A DNA stretch of 47,672 bases from Bacteroidota bacterium (GCA_026391795.1 JAPLDI010000029.1:118985-166656), one strand, 5' to 3'; shown: positions 17,528 through 25,248, counted from the stretch's first letter. Program-made: numbers and translations. The notes: generated by a model not told the origin, from the sequence alone.

Positions 17528-18619
17528 ATGAAATCAAAATGCTTCTTTCCGGTTATCGTACTTATCCTGCTGTTCTCTGTAACGGTTGCTGATTCCTGCA
17601 CGATTTTCCGTCTTAAGGCTGCCGACGGCAGCTTGATGGTTGCCCGATCGATGGAGTTCGGTGTCGACCTGCATTACGACCTGATCGTGGTTCCACGCCA
17701 GACTTCCTTCACCAGCCCCTTCCCGAATTCGCTTACCGCCCTCCACTGGGAAACGAAATATGGTTACGTGGGTGTGGCTTCCTTCGGAATGACTTACGGC
17801 GTCTCCGACGGCATGAACGAAAAGGGGCTCTCCATCAGCGCCCTCTGGTACGACAACGACATGATCTGGCCGAAAGCCGGCCCTGAAGACCGCGACAAGG
17901 CACTGGCCTCTTCTTTCTTTAGCGACTGGGTGCTTGGAAATTTCAATACCGTGGCCGGATTGAAAAGCGCTCTCCCGGGAATTAAAGTGTTCTCGTATGT
18001 CGACACCACTAAGATGAAGGCCATGCCGACATTGCACTATGCCGTGTTCGACAGCGACGGAGGCTGCATTGTCATCGAGTTCGACAAGGGTCAATGCAAC
18101 ATCTACGACAACCCCATGGGGATCATGACCAACGCGCCGTCGTTCCCCTGGCAGATCACCAACCTGCGACAGTACATCGGCATGTCGGCCCAGGAACCTA
18201 AGGCACTGACCGTGGACGGTCTGAAATTCAATCCCACGGGTCACGGGCAGGGGATGATGAACCTCCCGGGCGACTACACCCCACCGAGCCGCTTCGTTCG
18301 TCTGGCGATGCTGACAAACTTCGCCGACCGTCAGCCGGATGCAGCATCCAACCTCAACCTCAGCGAACACATCATCAACACCTTTACGATCCCAAAAGGT
18401 ATCATCGTTGACAAGGATGCTTCAGGAAAGGTCGTCTCGGCCGAAACCACTCAGTGGGTCACCTTCCGCGACCTGACAAACCGGATCCTCTATTTCAATA
18501 CCTACGATAACCCAACCCTCCGCAAGATCGACCTGAAGGAGCTGGATTTCTCGGCTAAAGAGATCAGGAGAATAGCGATGTTCGGGCTGAAAGAGACGAT
18601 AATTGACGTGGGGCATTAG
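17528..18619 (+). CDS. Secreted choloylglycine hydrolase family (C59, Ntn-type) amidase
   Basis: From the ATG at 17528 the product is 363 residues. A signal peptide (MKSKCFFPVIVLILLFSVTVADS) ends exactly before Cys24, which would become the N-terminal nucleophile, as required for Ntn hydrolases of the penicillin V acylase/bile salt hydrolase family. Supporting residues: Arg40 in ARSMEFG, Asp47, the Asn in MTNAPSFPWQ, and the conserved GDYTPPSRFVR with its Arg. The family cleaves linear amide bonds (bile-salt conjugates, penicillin V, acyl-homoserine lactones). The substrate here is unknown. An upstream in-frame start at 17288 would lie in repeat DNA and is rejected. The last codons (VGH, stop) fall inside a heptamer tract. 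Confidence 0.88.
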   Translation: MKSKCFFPVIVLILLFSVTVADSCTIFRLKAADGSLMVARSMEFGVDLHYDLIVVPRQTSFTSPFPNSLTALHWETKYGYVGVASFGMTYGVSDGMNEKGLSISALWYDNDMIWPKAGPEDRDKALASSFFSDWVLGNFNTVAGLKSALPGIKVFSYVDTTKMKAMPTLHYAVFDSDGGCIVIEFDKGQCNIYDNPMGIMTNAPSFPWQITNLRQYIGMSAQEPKALTVDGLKFNPTGHGQGMMNLPGDYTPPSRFVRLAMLTNFADRQPDAASNLNLSEHIINTFTIPKGIIVDKDASGKVVSAETTQWVTFRDLTNRILYFNTYDNPTLRKIDLKELDFSAKEIRRIAMFGLKETIIDVGH

Positions 18620-18652
18620 GTATTAGGTATTGGGTGTTGGGTATTAGGAATT
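18611..18652. repeat. Heptamer tract (GGGTATT/AGGTATT type)
   Basis: Six consecutive 7-bp units (GGGCATT, AGGTATT twice, GGGTGTT, GGGTATT, AGGAATT). The first two overlap the stop codon of the choloylglycine-hydrolase gene. Right after it, 18653-18705 holds a short degenerate form of the palindrome with CTTTGCG and CACAGA/CACAAAG words. Confidence 0.85.
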
Positions 18653-18780
18653 TGCTTTGCGTCTTTGCGGTGAAAAATAGTCACAGAATCACAAAGTCAC
18701 AGAGTGATAAAGGTCATACTTGTCAATATACTATTCCGTCATTTTCTACTTTCCAAAATAATATCAGGGGATGATTTGAT

Positions 18781-18876
18781 CATGTTCTCTTCATGTTCTC
18801 TTCATGTTCGCTTCGGGATTCCTTTCAGCTTCTATTCAGCTTCCTTTCAGCTCCTCTTCAGGTCGCTTTCAGGGTG
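18781..18876. repeat. 11-bp-period repeat tract
   Basis: Eight units follow with a period of 11 bp: three of CATGTTCTCTT type, one 12-bp unit, then four of CAGCTTCYWTT type ending in CAGG. It is the only tandem tract in the window whose period is not 7 and is separate from the CTCTGTG elements. Period 11 is close to a DNA helical turn. It lies downstream of both convergent neighbours (17528-18619 and 19058-19762). Confidence 0.75.
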
Positions 18877-18952
18877 GAATGAAAAAAACAGTCCATTTCT
18901 GATGCTATCATGGAGCTATGATATAGCTAGCATGAAGGAAGGCTGGAGGGGG

Positions 18953-19057
18953 GAAGAATGAAGAATGAAGAATGAAGAATGGAAGATGGAGGATTGAGGT
19001 CGGAGGTCGGAGGTCGGAAAGCAAATACCCAATACCTAACACCCAATACCTGAATGA
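18953..19057. repeat. Multi-motif heptamer tract abutting the crp-like stop codon
   Basis: Fifteen consecutive 7-bp units in a single register pass from GAAGAAT (four copies) through GGAGGAT and GGAGGTC (two exact copies, one variant) to CAATACC/TAACACC types. The last unit ends at 19057, one base before the TAA of the Crp/Fnr gene at 19058-19060. Confidence 0.85.
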
Positions 19058-19762
19058 TTACCCGATTTTACTGATCTTCTGCAGCCTTTCCCTGTCGGCG
19101 ATCTCGATTGATTTTCCTTTGACGTTGAGGATGCCTTCGCGGTGGAAACGGGAGAGGGTATGGATCACATTTTCGGTGGAGCAGCCTGCAAATTCGGAGA
19201 GCTCCTTACGGGTGAGGGTGAGGGTAAAGAGATCGCTGTTGTAAACCGAATCGGAGAGGTAGAGGATCACATCGGCAATCCTTCCGTTCACCTGCTTGTG
19301 GGCCAGCGTGATGAAATTGATGACCGACTCCCTGAACATCCCGGTGACCAGCTCCAGCAGCTTCATGAGGTAGCGGTTGTTCATCTGGGCGATCTCTTTC
19401 AGCATGGCCATGTCGATCATGCAGACTTCACACTCCTCCACCGCCTGAACTGAAAAGAAATTCACGGAATCATTGAAGATGTTGGAGCCGCCGATCAGTG
19501 CCGGGGCCTTTGTAATGGTCAGGATAAGGTTCCGGGCCCGTTCGTCTTCATACTGAAACTTGACAACCCCTTTCTGAAGGAAGGCAAGATGAGTGGCTTG
19601 CGCTCCCTGTTTCAGGATCGTCTCCCCCTTGTTGAACCGCAGCTGTGCCGAAGCTTTCCGGAGCATATTAAACTGGGCAGGCTCCATGAACTGACAGCTT
19701 ATTTGCTGGAAGAGGCAGTCGTCACAGTTGTAGACTTTAGAGTGGGTCTCGGACCTTGACAT
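19058..19762 (-). CDS. Crp/Fnr family transcription regulator with N-terminal Cys cluster
   Basis: The 234-residue protein has a cyclic-nucleotide-binding-like β-roll (about residues 25-140; FNKGETILKQGAQATHLAFL). A dimer helix and a C-terminal winged HTH follow (TRKELSEFAGCSTENVIHTLSRFHREG, about residues 184-210). Before the β-roll are Cys13, Cys16 and Cys23 (spacing CX2CX6C), with another pair in VEECEVCMID. FNR itself uses three N-terminal Cys plus one internal Cys to hold an O2-sensitive [4Fe-4S] cluster, so this could be a redox or O2/NO sensor; that is inference. The cAMP-contacting Arg-Ser of CRP is not evident. It is transcribed away from the HTH regulator at 20131. Confidence 0.88.
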   Translation of the reverse strand: MSRSETHSKVYNCDDCLFQQISCQFMEPAQFNMLRKASAQLRFNKGETILKQGAQATHLAFLQKGVVKFQYEDERARNLILTITKAPALIGGSNIFNDSVNFFSVQAVEECEVCMIDMAMLKEIAQMNNRYLMKLLELVTGMFRESVINFITLAHKQVNGRIADVILYLSDSVYNSDLFTLTLTRKELSEFAGCSTENVIHTLSRFHREGILNVKGKSIEIADRERLQKISKIG

Positions 19763-19776
19763 GAGGGAATTTTTTT

Positions 19777-19784
19777 CAAAAATA
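19777..19784 (-). promoter_or_regulatory. Bacteroidota-type -7 box of the crp-like gene
   Basis: The minus strand reads TATTTTTG, an exact match to the TAnnTTTG -7 element, ending about 15 bp before the ATG at 19762. A clear TTTG -33 partner is not seen, only TTTA at a long spacing, and the leader would be very short. Tentative. Confidence 0.35.
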
Positions 19785-19816
19785 AAACAGATATTCGAGA
19801 TATAGACTAAATATTT

Positions 19817-20086
19817 ACGAATTGGGTATTGGGTATTGGGTATTAGCCATTAGGGGAATACGAATTTGGTTTATTCTAGCCTGAACTCCCTCTGTGGTTC
19901 TCTGTGAACCTCTGTGTATCTCTGTGTAATTCCCAAGCGTTCAAAAGAAGGTTACACTGAGGTTCACTGAGAAGACACAGAGGTGCACAGAGAGTTTGTC
20001 AGTAATCCTCCATCCTCGATGCTGGATGCTGGATGCTCAATCTTCCGACCTCCGACCTCCGACCTCCAATACCCAACACCTGATTA
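19817..20086. repeat. Composite palindromic repeat, copy B
   Basis: This copy lies between the two divergent regulators. The order is GGGTATT-type heptamers (19817-19865), the flank TTATTCTAGCCTGAAC (19871-), and the hairpin (19888-19997). The hairpin's left arm has CTCTGTG at ~10-bp spacing and its right arm CACAGAG/CACTGAG. The loop GTGTAATTCCCAAGCG...TTACAC is shared with copy C. Twelve right-hand heptamers follow (20003-20086; TAATCCT, CCATCCT, GGATGCT, CCGACCT, CCAATAC types). The right end lies 44 bp from the next start codon, so the promoter of 20131 must be in or very near the repeat. Confidence 0.85.
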
Positions 20087-20130
20087 TCTATCGTTTTGTG
20101 TTTTGAGTGAAAATAATGTATATTGCACCC

Positions 20131-21129
20131 ATGAATCAGGAAAAATCTACCCAGGAGCTCCTGTTCCATGTGATCAAACAGCGGCTTCCATCGAACCTTT
20201 CTTTTGTTCATGATATCTCCGAGCTTCTCGGAATAAGCTACGACAGCGCCTACCGCCGGATCCGGGGGGAGAAGGAACTCTCCATGGAAGAGATCAAGAC
20301 CCTGTGCCGGCATTTTAATGTTTCGCTCGATGCCCTGATGGGGGTGGAAGGCAACAGTGTGGTGTTCAACTCCATGGCCATCGGGCAGAAGAATTTCACC
20401 CTGGCGATGTGGCTGGGATCGATCCTCCAGGAGGTTAAAAAGGTCAAGGAATGCAAGGAGAAGGAGGTGATTTATGCCGCCAAGGACATCCCGGTATTCC
20501 ACTTGTTCCAGTTCCCCGAGATCGCCGCCTTCAAATTCTATTTCTGGCACAAGGCCCTTTTTCCCATCCGGGAAGATGAGGACATGCAGTTTGCGATGGA
20601 CATCACGGAGGAGGTATATTCGATCGGTTACCAGCTGCTGGCGATCTACAATACCATTCCCGTGAGCGAACTCTGGAATGAGGAGACCTTCACCAGCATC
20701 ACCCGCCAGATCGAATACTGCTACGTGAGCGGTTTCTTCGCTTCCAAAGCCGACGCACTCAACCTTTGCGACGTGCTCGAAAAGCTGATCCGGCACCTGC
20801 AGCGTGAGGCCGAACGGGGCTTCCTCTTCATGTACGGCTCGCCCGAGGAGGGGATCCCGAACAGCTACCGTCTCTATTTCAACGAGGTCCTGCTGAGCGA
20901 CAATACCATCTTCACACGCATGGATGGGAATGACCACACCTACATGACCTATAACATCATCAACCTCCTTACCACGGGAAACCCGGTCTTCTGCGACCAG
21001 ATCCAGAACAACCTCCGCATCCTGATGACCAAATCGACCCTGATCAGCGGCACCTCTGCGAAAGAACGGAACCGGTTCTTCAGGCTGATGCAGGATAAAG
21101 TCAAAGCCCTCCGGACACGAATCGAGTAA
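20131..21129 (+). CDS. HTH (XRE-like) transcription regulator with large unknown C-terminal domain
   Basis: From the ATG at 20131 the protein has 332 residues; in-frame GTG 20107 and ATG 20116 are alternatives. Residues about 10-75 form an XRE-like HTH (LPSNLSFVHDISELLGISYDS, then AYRRIRGEKELSMEEIKTLC, and FNVSLDALMG). The remaining ~250 residues have no recognised domain. They are helical with some aromatic clusters (FKFYFWHKALFPI) and may sense a ligand or dimerise. Regulators of this layout are common in Bacteroidota. It is followed by composite repeat C and then by the acyl-CoA gene cluster on the same strand, for which it is a candidate regulator. Confidence 0.75.
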   Translation: MNQEKSTQELLFHVIKQRLPSNLSFVHDISELLGISYDSAYRRIRGEKELSMEEIKTLCRHFNVSLDALMGVEGNSVVFNSMAIGQKNFTLAMWLGSILQEVKKVKECKEKEVIYAAKDIPVFHLFQFPEIAAFKFYFWHKALFPIREDEDMQFAMDITEEVYSIGYQLLAIYNTIPVSELWNEETFTSITRQIEYCYVSGFFASKADALNLCDVLEKLIRHLQREAERGFLFMYGSPEEGIPNSYRLYFNEVLLSDNTIFTRMDGNDHTYMTYNIINLLTTGNPVFCDQIQNNLRILMTKSTLISGTSAKERNRFFRLMQDKVKALRTRIE

Positions 21130-21131
21130 GA

Positions 21132-21363
21132 AAATTACTAATTACGAATTGGGCTTATTCTAACCTGAACTCCCTCTGTGTATCTCTGTGAACCTCTGTG
21201 GTTCTCTGTGTAATTCCCAAGCGCTCAAAAGAGTGTTACACAGAGGTTCACTGAGAAGACACAGAGAACCACAGAGAGTTAATCAGTAATCCTCCATCCT
21301 CCATCCTCCAACACCCAATACCCAATACCCAATACCCAATACCTAAAACCCAATACCTGATGC
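21132..21363. repeat. Composite palindromic repeat, copy C
   Basis: The left flank has a short heptamer remnant (AAATTAC, TAATTAC, GAATTGG) and TTATTCTAACCTGAAC. The hairpin spans 21171-21279 with CTCTGTG-rich and CACAGAG-rich arms and a loop beginning GTGTAATTCCCAAGCGC, nearly identical to copy B. The right flank AATCAGTAATCCTCCATCC matches copy B closely, then eleven heptamers run 21287-21363, mainly CCAATAC. It lies between the HTH regulator and the crotonase gene. Confidence 0.85.
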
Positions 21364-21393
21364 CAGATTAACAATTTTTAACTGCCTCCCGGG

Positions 21394-21422
21394 TTTGCCA
21401 GATCAATAAAGTGTTATTTTCG
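21394..21422 (+). promoter_or_regulatory. Candidate promoter of the acyl-CoA gene cluster
   Basis: TTTG (21394-21397), 17 bp, then TATTTTCG (21415-21422) fits the Bacteroidota -33 TTTG / -7 TAnnTTTG pattern with one mismatch. It lies 31 bp after composite repeat C and ~80 bp upstream of the crotonase ATG. Confidence 0.35.
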
Positions 21423-21504
21423 TAGCGGAAATATATACAGTAGCACATATATCAATTCCGCAGCCGGGATCATCTCCATGTCTGCCGGGTAAAAAACAGG
21501 AAAC

Positions 21505-22278
21505 ATGATTGAATTTAAAGTTCTTAAGGTTTCAATTTCCGAAGGCATCGCCCTCATTACGGTCAACCGTCCGGAGGCCATGAACGCGCTGAACTCCACT
21601 TTCTTTGCCGAGCTCAACGACCTGCTTACCATTCTCGCGAAAGACGAAACCGTGCGTGTTATCGTGATCACTGGCGAAGGGAAGGCATTTGCTGCCGGGG
21701 CCGACATCGCGGAGATGTCGAACATGAGTTTTGACCAGGCCTGCGTCTTTTCCACTACGGGACAGAAGCTCTTTCTCCGCCTCGGACAAATGGAGATGCC
21801 GGTCATTGCAGCCATCAACGGCTTCGCCCTGGGCGGAGGATTTGAACTTGCCATGGGATGTGATTTCCGCATCGCCTCGTCGGCTGCAAAGTTCGGACAG
21901 CCGGAAGTGAACCTCGGGCTGATCCCGGGATATGCCGGAACACAGCGGCTGTCGCGCCTCTCCGGGCTGGGCAATGCGCTCTACCTGATCCTGACCGGCG
22001 AGATGATCACCGCTGAACAGGCGCTGGCCATGGGACTGGTTCAGAAAGTGGTGCCGCCTGAACAGCTGATGGAGGAGGTGATGAAGGTCGCGAAGAAGAT
22101 CGCCTCCAACGGATCGCACGCGGTAAAAAAGGCCAAGGAGGTGATCCGCAAGGGACTGGTGCTGTCGCTCAAGGAGGGAAGCCAGATGGAAGCAATAGCT
22201 TTTTCGGGACTGTTCGACTATCCGTCAACCAAAGAAGGAATGAAAGCATTCCTCGAAAAACGCAAACCAAACTGGTAG
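21505..22278 (+). CDS. Enoyl-CoA hydratase (crotonase family)
   Basis: The 257-residue protein is full length for the family. The oxyanion-hole segments are present (GKAFAAGADIAEM, residues ~59-71, and NGFALGGGFELAMGCD, ~105-120). Both catalytic glutamates of classical crotonases are present: Glu114 and Glu134 (QPEVNLGLIPGYAGTQRL). It should therefore hydrate trans-2-enoyl-CoA (for example crotonyl-CoA) to 3-hydroxyacyl-CoA in the cytoplasm. It heads a plus-strand cluster with 3-hydroxyacyl-CoA dehydrogenase and thiolase, which fits β-oxidation or its reverse. The next gene starts 300 bp later, past a long heptamer array. Confidence 0.92.
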   Translation: MIEFKVLKVSISEGIALITVNRPEAMNALNSTFFAELNDLLTILAKDETVRVIVITGEGKAFAAGADIAEMSNMSFDQACVFSTTGQKLFLRLGQMEMPVIAAINGFALGGGFELAMGCDFRIASSAAKFGQPEVNLGLIPGYAGTQRLSRLSGLGNALYLILTGEMITAEQALAMGLVQKVVPPEQLMEEVMKVAKKIASNGSHAVKKAKEVIRKGLVLSLKEGSQMEAIAFSGLFDYPSTKEGMKAFLEKRKPNW

Positions 22279-22290
22279 TTCAAAAGAAAA

Positions 22291-22325
22291 TTACGAATTA
22301 GGAATTAGGAATTACGAATTGAATG
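22291..22325. repeat. Heptamer tract (TTACGAA/TTAGGAA)
   Basis: Five 7-bp units (TTACGAA, TTAGGAA twice, TTACGAA, TTGAATG) begin 12 bp after the crotonase stop codon. Confidence 0.75.
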
Positions 22326-22333
22326 ATAAATTG

Positions 22334-22404
22334 ACCTTTGTGAACCTTTGTGCGTACTTTGCGCGCCTTTGTGGTTAAATATTTTACCACAAAAAACACA
22401 AAGG
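22334..22404. repeat. Short palindromic element, CTTTGTG variant
   Basis: The left arm has CTTTGTG words at ~10-bp spacing and the right arm ACCACAAA and CACAAAGG; the loop GGTTAAATATTTTACC closes on itself. It looks like a shorter relative of the CTCTGTG composite hairpins, without their conserved loop. Confidence 0.65.
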
Positions 22405-22410
22405 AAGAAA

Positions 22411-22543
22411 AGCGAAAAGCGAAAAGCGAAAAGCGAAAAGCGAAAAGCGAAAAGCGAAAAGCGAAAAGCGAAAAGCGAAAAGCGAAAAGCGAAAAGCGAA
22501 AAGCGAAAAGCGAAAAGCGAAAAGCGAAAAGCGAAAAGCGAGA
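22411..22543. repeat. (AGCGAAA)18 perfect heptamer array
   Basis: Eighteen exact copies of AGCGAAA (22411-22536) are followed by one variant unit (AGCGAGA). This is the longest and purest tandem array in the window, which suggests it is young or unstable. It lies in the leader of the 3-hydroxyacyl-CoA dehydrogenase gene, ending ~35 bp before its ATG. Open frames running through it on both strands encode only repeat peptides. Confidence 0.95.
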
Positions 22544-22578
22544 AAAGCGAAACCAAACACTAACCATAAACCAACCCA

Positions 22579-23913
22579 ATGAATTACGAAGAAAGAATGC
22601 AAAATGTTGCCGTGCTCGGTGCTGCCGGAAAGATGGGCAGCGGCATCCTGCTCCTTACGGCGCTGGAGATGGCTGACCTGAGCCTCAAACCGGAAGGCAA
22701 GGGAAAGAAGTATGTGATCAATGCCATCGATGTTTCGGATGAAGCGCTGCAGGGCCTGATGAAATACCTCCGTGCCCAGGTGCTGAAGGCAGCGGAGAAG
22801 AAGATCGTCGCACTGCGGTCCGTCTATAAGGATCATCCTGCCCTTATCGAGAACGCGGATATCATCGACCAGTATGTGCACGACGTGATCGGGCTGGTGA
22901 TGCCCTCCACGCATCTTGCCTCTGCCCTGGGCTCAAACCTTGTGTTCGAAGCCATCAAGGAAGACCCGGAACTGAAGGTGAAGATCTTTTCCTACATCAA
23001 TGAAAACAACAAGAACCAGCCCTGGTTCTTCACCAACACCTCTTCGATCCCGATCGGAGAGCTGGATGAAAAAGCAAAACTAGGCGGCCGCATCATCGGT
23101 TTCCATTTTTACAATCCCCCGGCCGTTCAGAAGCTGGTAGAGCTGATCCCCTCGAAGAACACGCTGAAGGAGGTTAGTGAGTTCGCCCAGGCCTATGCAA
23201 AGAACCTCCGGAAGGTGCTGGTCCCCTCAAATGATGTTGCAGGGTTTATCGGCAACGGGCATTTTATGCGTGATATCCTTTATGCTACCGGCGAAGTTGA
23301 GAAGCTTCAGAAAGAGTTCGGCTTCGTTGAGTCGGTCTATGCGATGAACAGGATCAGCCAGGATTACCTCATCCGCCCGATGGGGATCTTCCAGCTGATC
23401 GACTACGTGGGCATCGATGTTTGCAGTTATATCCTCAGTGTCATGCAGTCGTACATGAAGCAGGAACCGCTTCACTGCCCGCTGCTGGACCAGCTGCTTG
23501 CACTGGGTGTGAAGGGCGGACAATTCTCCGACGGATCGCAGAAAGACGGCATCCTGAAATATGAGAAAGGAAAAGTCGTTGGTATCTATGATCCCGGAAA
23601 GAAGGCCTACCGGGTGATCGAAGAATTCAAAGCAAAAGTGGATGAGAAGCTGGGAGCGATGCCGGCCGTACAGCCCTGGAAGAGCATTGTCGGCAATCCC
23701 GGGAAGGAAGATATCCTGAAGGCCTATTTCAAAGAGATCGGCGATGCAAAGAGCCCCGGTGCCGTTATGACCAAAGCCTACGCTCTGAAATCGCGCGAGA
23801 TCGGGGTTGGACTTGTTTCCAGCGGGGTTGCCTTCAGCGAGAAGGATGTGAACACGGTCCTGCTGACCGGTTTCTTTCATGCCTATGGTCCGGTTAATGA
23901 TTATCTTAATTAA
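22579..23913 (+). CDS. 3-hydroxyacyl-CoA dehydrogenase family protein
   Basis: The 444-residue protein has an N-terminal Rossmann fold (VAVLGAAGKMGSGI, residues 10-23). The catalytic His176 is in GFHFYNPPAVQKLVEL, matching the HFxNPxxxxxLVE motif. NDVAGFIGNG follows, then a C-terminal helical domain with RPMGIFQLIDYVGIDV. It is about 150 residues longer than short-chain HAD enzymes, owing to an insertion after the Rossmann motif (about residues 35-75) and an extended C-terminus. The expected reaction is NAD-dependent oxidation of 3-hydroxyacyl-CoA or the reverse. The stop is 9 bp from the thiolase start, so these two are co-transcribed. Confidence 0.88.
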   Translation: MNYEERMQNVAVLGAAGKMGSGILLLTALEMADLSLKPEGKGKKYVINAIDVSDEALQGLMKYLRAQVLKAAEKKIVALRSVYKDHPALIENADIIDQYVHDVIGLVMPSTHLASALGSNLVFEAIKEDPELKVKIFSYINENNKNQPWFFTNTSSIPIGELDEKAKLGGRIIGFHFYNPPAVQKLVELIPSKNTLKEVSEFAQAYAKNLRKVLVPSNDVAGFIGNGHFMRDILYATGEVEKLQKEFGFVESVYAMNRISQDYLIRPMGIFQLIDYVGIDVCSYILSVMQSYMKQEPLHCPLLDQLLALGVKGGQFSDGSQKDGILKYEKGKVVGIYDPGKKAYRVIEEFKAKVDEKLGAMPAVQPWKSIVGNPGKEDILKAYFKEIGDAKSPGAVMTKAYALKSREIGVGLVSSGVAFSEKDVNTVLLTGFFHAYGPVNDYLN

Positions 23914-23922
23914 AAGAAAACA

Positions 23923-25164
23923 ATGAAAAAGCTGAGAAGAAAAGTATATATGGTGGCCGGCTACAACACCGTTTCCATGGGAACCGGCCGTAAGGAATTC
24001 AACCCGAAGAAGGAACGTCCCGGACTTGAGGAGTACATCCGCGAAGCCGGCCAGGGAACTCTGAAGATGATCGGCGGCGCGCAGAACGTTGACGAATGTG
24101 CCATCGGGAATTTCATGGGTTCGCGGTTCAACAAGCAGGCCAACATGGCCGCCTTTTTCCCTTTCATCGACGAAGGTCTGAGGGGCAAACCGGCCATCCG
24201 CGTGGAAGGCGCCTGCGCCACGGGTGCACTGGCACTGATGACGGGGATAAAGAGCATCCTTGCCGAGACGGCCGAGGTTGTGCTGGTCATCGGCGTGGAG
24301 GTCCAGAATACGGTAAAAGCGATCTATGGTGCCGATATCCTTGCAGGTGCAGGATGGTACAAGGACCGCAAAGAGGGTCATGCCTATTTTTTCCCCGGGC
24401 AATTCAGCGACCGTGCCGGCGCCTACTACGAAAAATACGGAAGGGAGAAGACCCGCAGGGCCTTTGCACGCTGGTACCGCAATGCCATTGAGAACGCACG
24501 CCTCTGTCCTACGGCGCAGGAGTACCATAACTCCACGAAGGACCTTGAGGCTGTTGCCATGATGGAACCCAACGGACGCAGTTTTGTTGATCACCTCAAT
24601 GTATTCGATTGTTCAAAAGTATCGGATGGCGCTTCCTCTATTGCAGTTGTATCGGAAGAGGGACTCAAACGCACCGGGATCCCAAAAGACCAGGCCATCG
24701 AGGTCATCGGCTTCGGACAGGTGGCAGAAGACCTGACGAAGAAACCCATTGAACAGACGGAGCTCTCCACCTCGAAGCTGGCAGTTAAAAAGGCCCTCGA
24801 ATCGGCAGGGATCACCATCGACCAGGTGGGAACGGCAGAGATCCACGACTGCTTCACCATCGCCGGGGTGCTGGCCGTGGAGGCCATGGGACTAGCCGAA
24901 CCCGGCAAAGGAGCTGATTACATCCTGGAAGGCAATACGGCACGCGACGGGAAGTTTCCCATCAACACTACCGGCGGGCTGATCGGGTGGGGGCACCCCA
25001 CCGGGGCAACCGGCGTTCACCAGGCAGTGACGATCCTTGAACAGCTTACAGGCAAAGCCGGCGATGCACAGATCAAACTCCCGGCCGACCGGCCCTACGG
25101 GCTGACCGTTAATATGGGGGGAAACGATAAAACTCTTGTATCGGTGGTTTACCATCGGGGCTGA
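23923..25164 (+). CDS. SCP2-type thiolase (acetyl-CoA acyltransferase)
   Basis: The 413-residue protein has the nucleophile Cys98 in EGACATGALAL, the H-D-C-F motif at His308-Cys310 (AEIHDCFTIAG), and GWGHPTGATG near the C-terminus. The HDCF plus GHP pattern is that of SCP-x/archaeal thiolases, not of the classical CxG type. It should cleave 3-ketoacyl-CoA or condense two acyl-CoAs. It follows the dehydrogenase by 9 bp. The stop codon is followed within a few bases by a heptamer tract. Confidence 0.88.
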   Translation: MKKLRRKVYMVAGYNTVSMGTGRKEFNPKKERPGLEEYIREAGQGTLKMIGGAQNVDECAIGNFMGSRFNKQANMAAFFPFIDEGLRGKPAIRVEGACATGALALMTGIKSILAETAEVVLVIGVEVQNTVKAIYGADILAGAGWYKDRKEGHAYFFPGQFSDRAGAYYEKYGREKTRRAFARWYRNAIENARLCPTAQEYHNSTKDLEAVAMMEPNGRSFVDHLNVFDCSKVSDGASSIAVVSEEGLKRTGIPKDQAIEVIGFGQVAEDLTKKPIEQTELSTSKLAVKKALESAGITIDQVGTAEIHDCFTIAGVLAVEAMGLAEPGKGADYILEGNTARDGKFPINTTGGLIGWGHPTGATGVHQAVTILEQLTGKAGDAQIKLPADRPYGLTVNMGGNDKTLVSVVYHRG

Positions 25165-25170
25165 AAGAAA

Positions 25171-25212
25171 TAGCGAACAGCGAATAGCGAATAGCGAACA
25201 GCTTACAGCGAA
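25171..25212. repeat. Heptamer tract (TAGCGAA/CAGCGAA)
   Basis: Six 7-bp units begin 6 bp after the thiolase stop codon. The unit is one base off from the (AGCGAAA)18 array, suggesting a related origin. A CTTTGCG word (25229-25235) follows, as in the degenerate hairpins. Confidence 0.8.
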
Positions 25213-25248
25213 CCATCATCCTTCGCGTCTTTGCGGTTAAAAATACTT

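Noticed and set aside
17534-18370. 278-residue antisense frame over the choloylglycine-hydrolase gene
   Set aside because: It shadows a gene with a signal peptide and an Ntn catalytic Cys.
848-18619. A bile-acid utilisation system linking the BASS transporter and the choloylglycine-hydrolase-family enzyme
   Set aside because: The genes are 16 kb apart on opposite strands, both families have many other substrates, and no other bile-acid gene is present.
22411-22543. CRISPR array
   Set aside because: Units are 7 bp with no spacers; it is a simple tandem repeat.
22298-22914. Open frames over the (AGCGAAA)18 array, for example repeated FAFRFSL or KRKAKSE peptides on both strands
   Set aside because: They exist only because a 7-bp repeat without stop codons gives long frames in several phases. 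There is no start context and no domain, and on the minus strand they overlap a real gene.
23227-24594. 455-residue antisense frame over the dehydrogenase and thiolase genes
   Set aside because: It is the complement of two well-supported genes with clear motifs and has no family features of its own.
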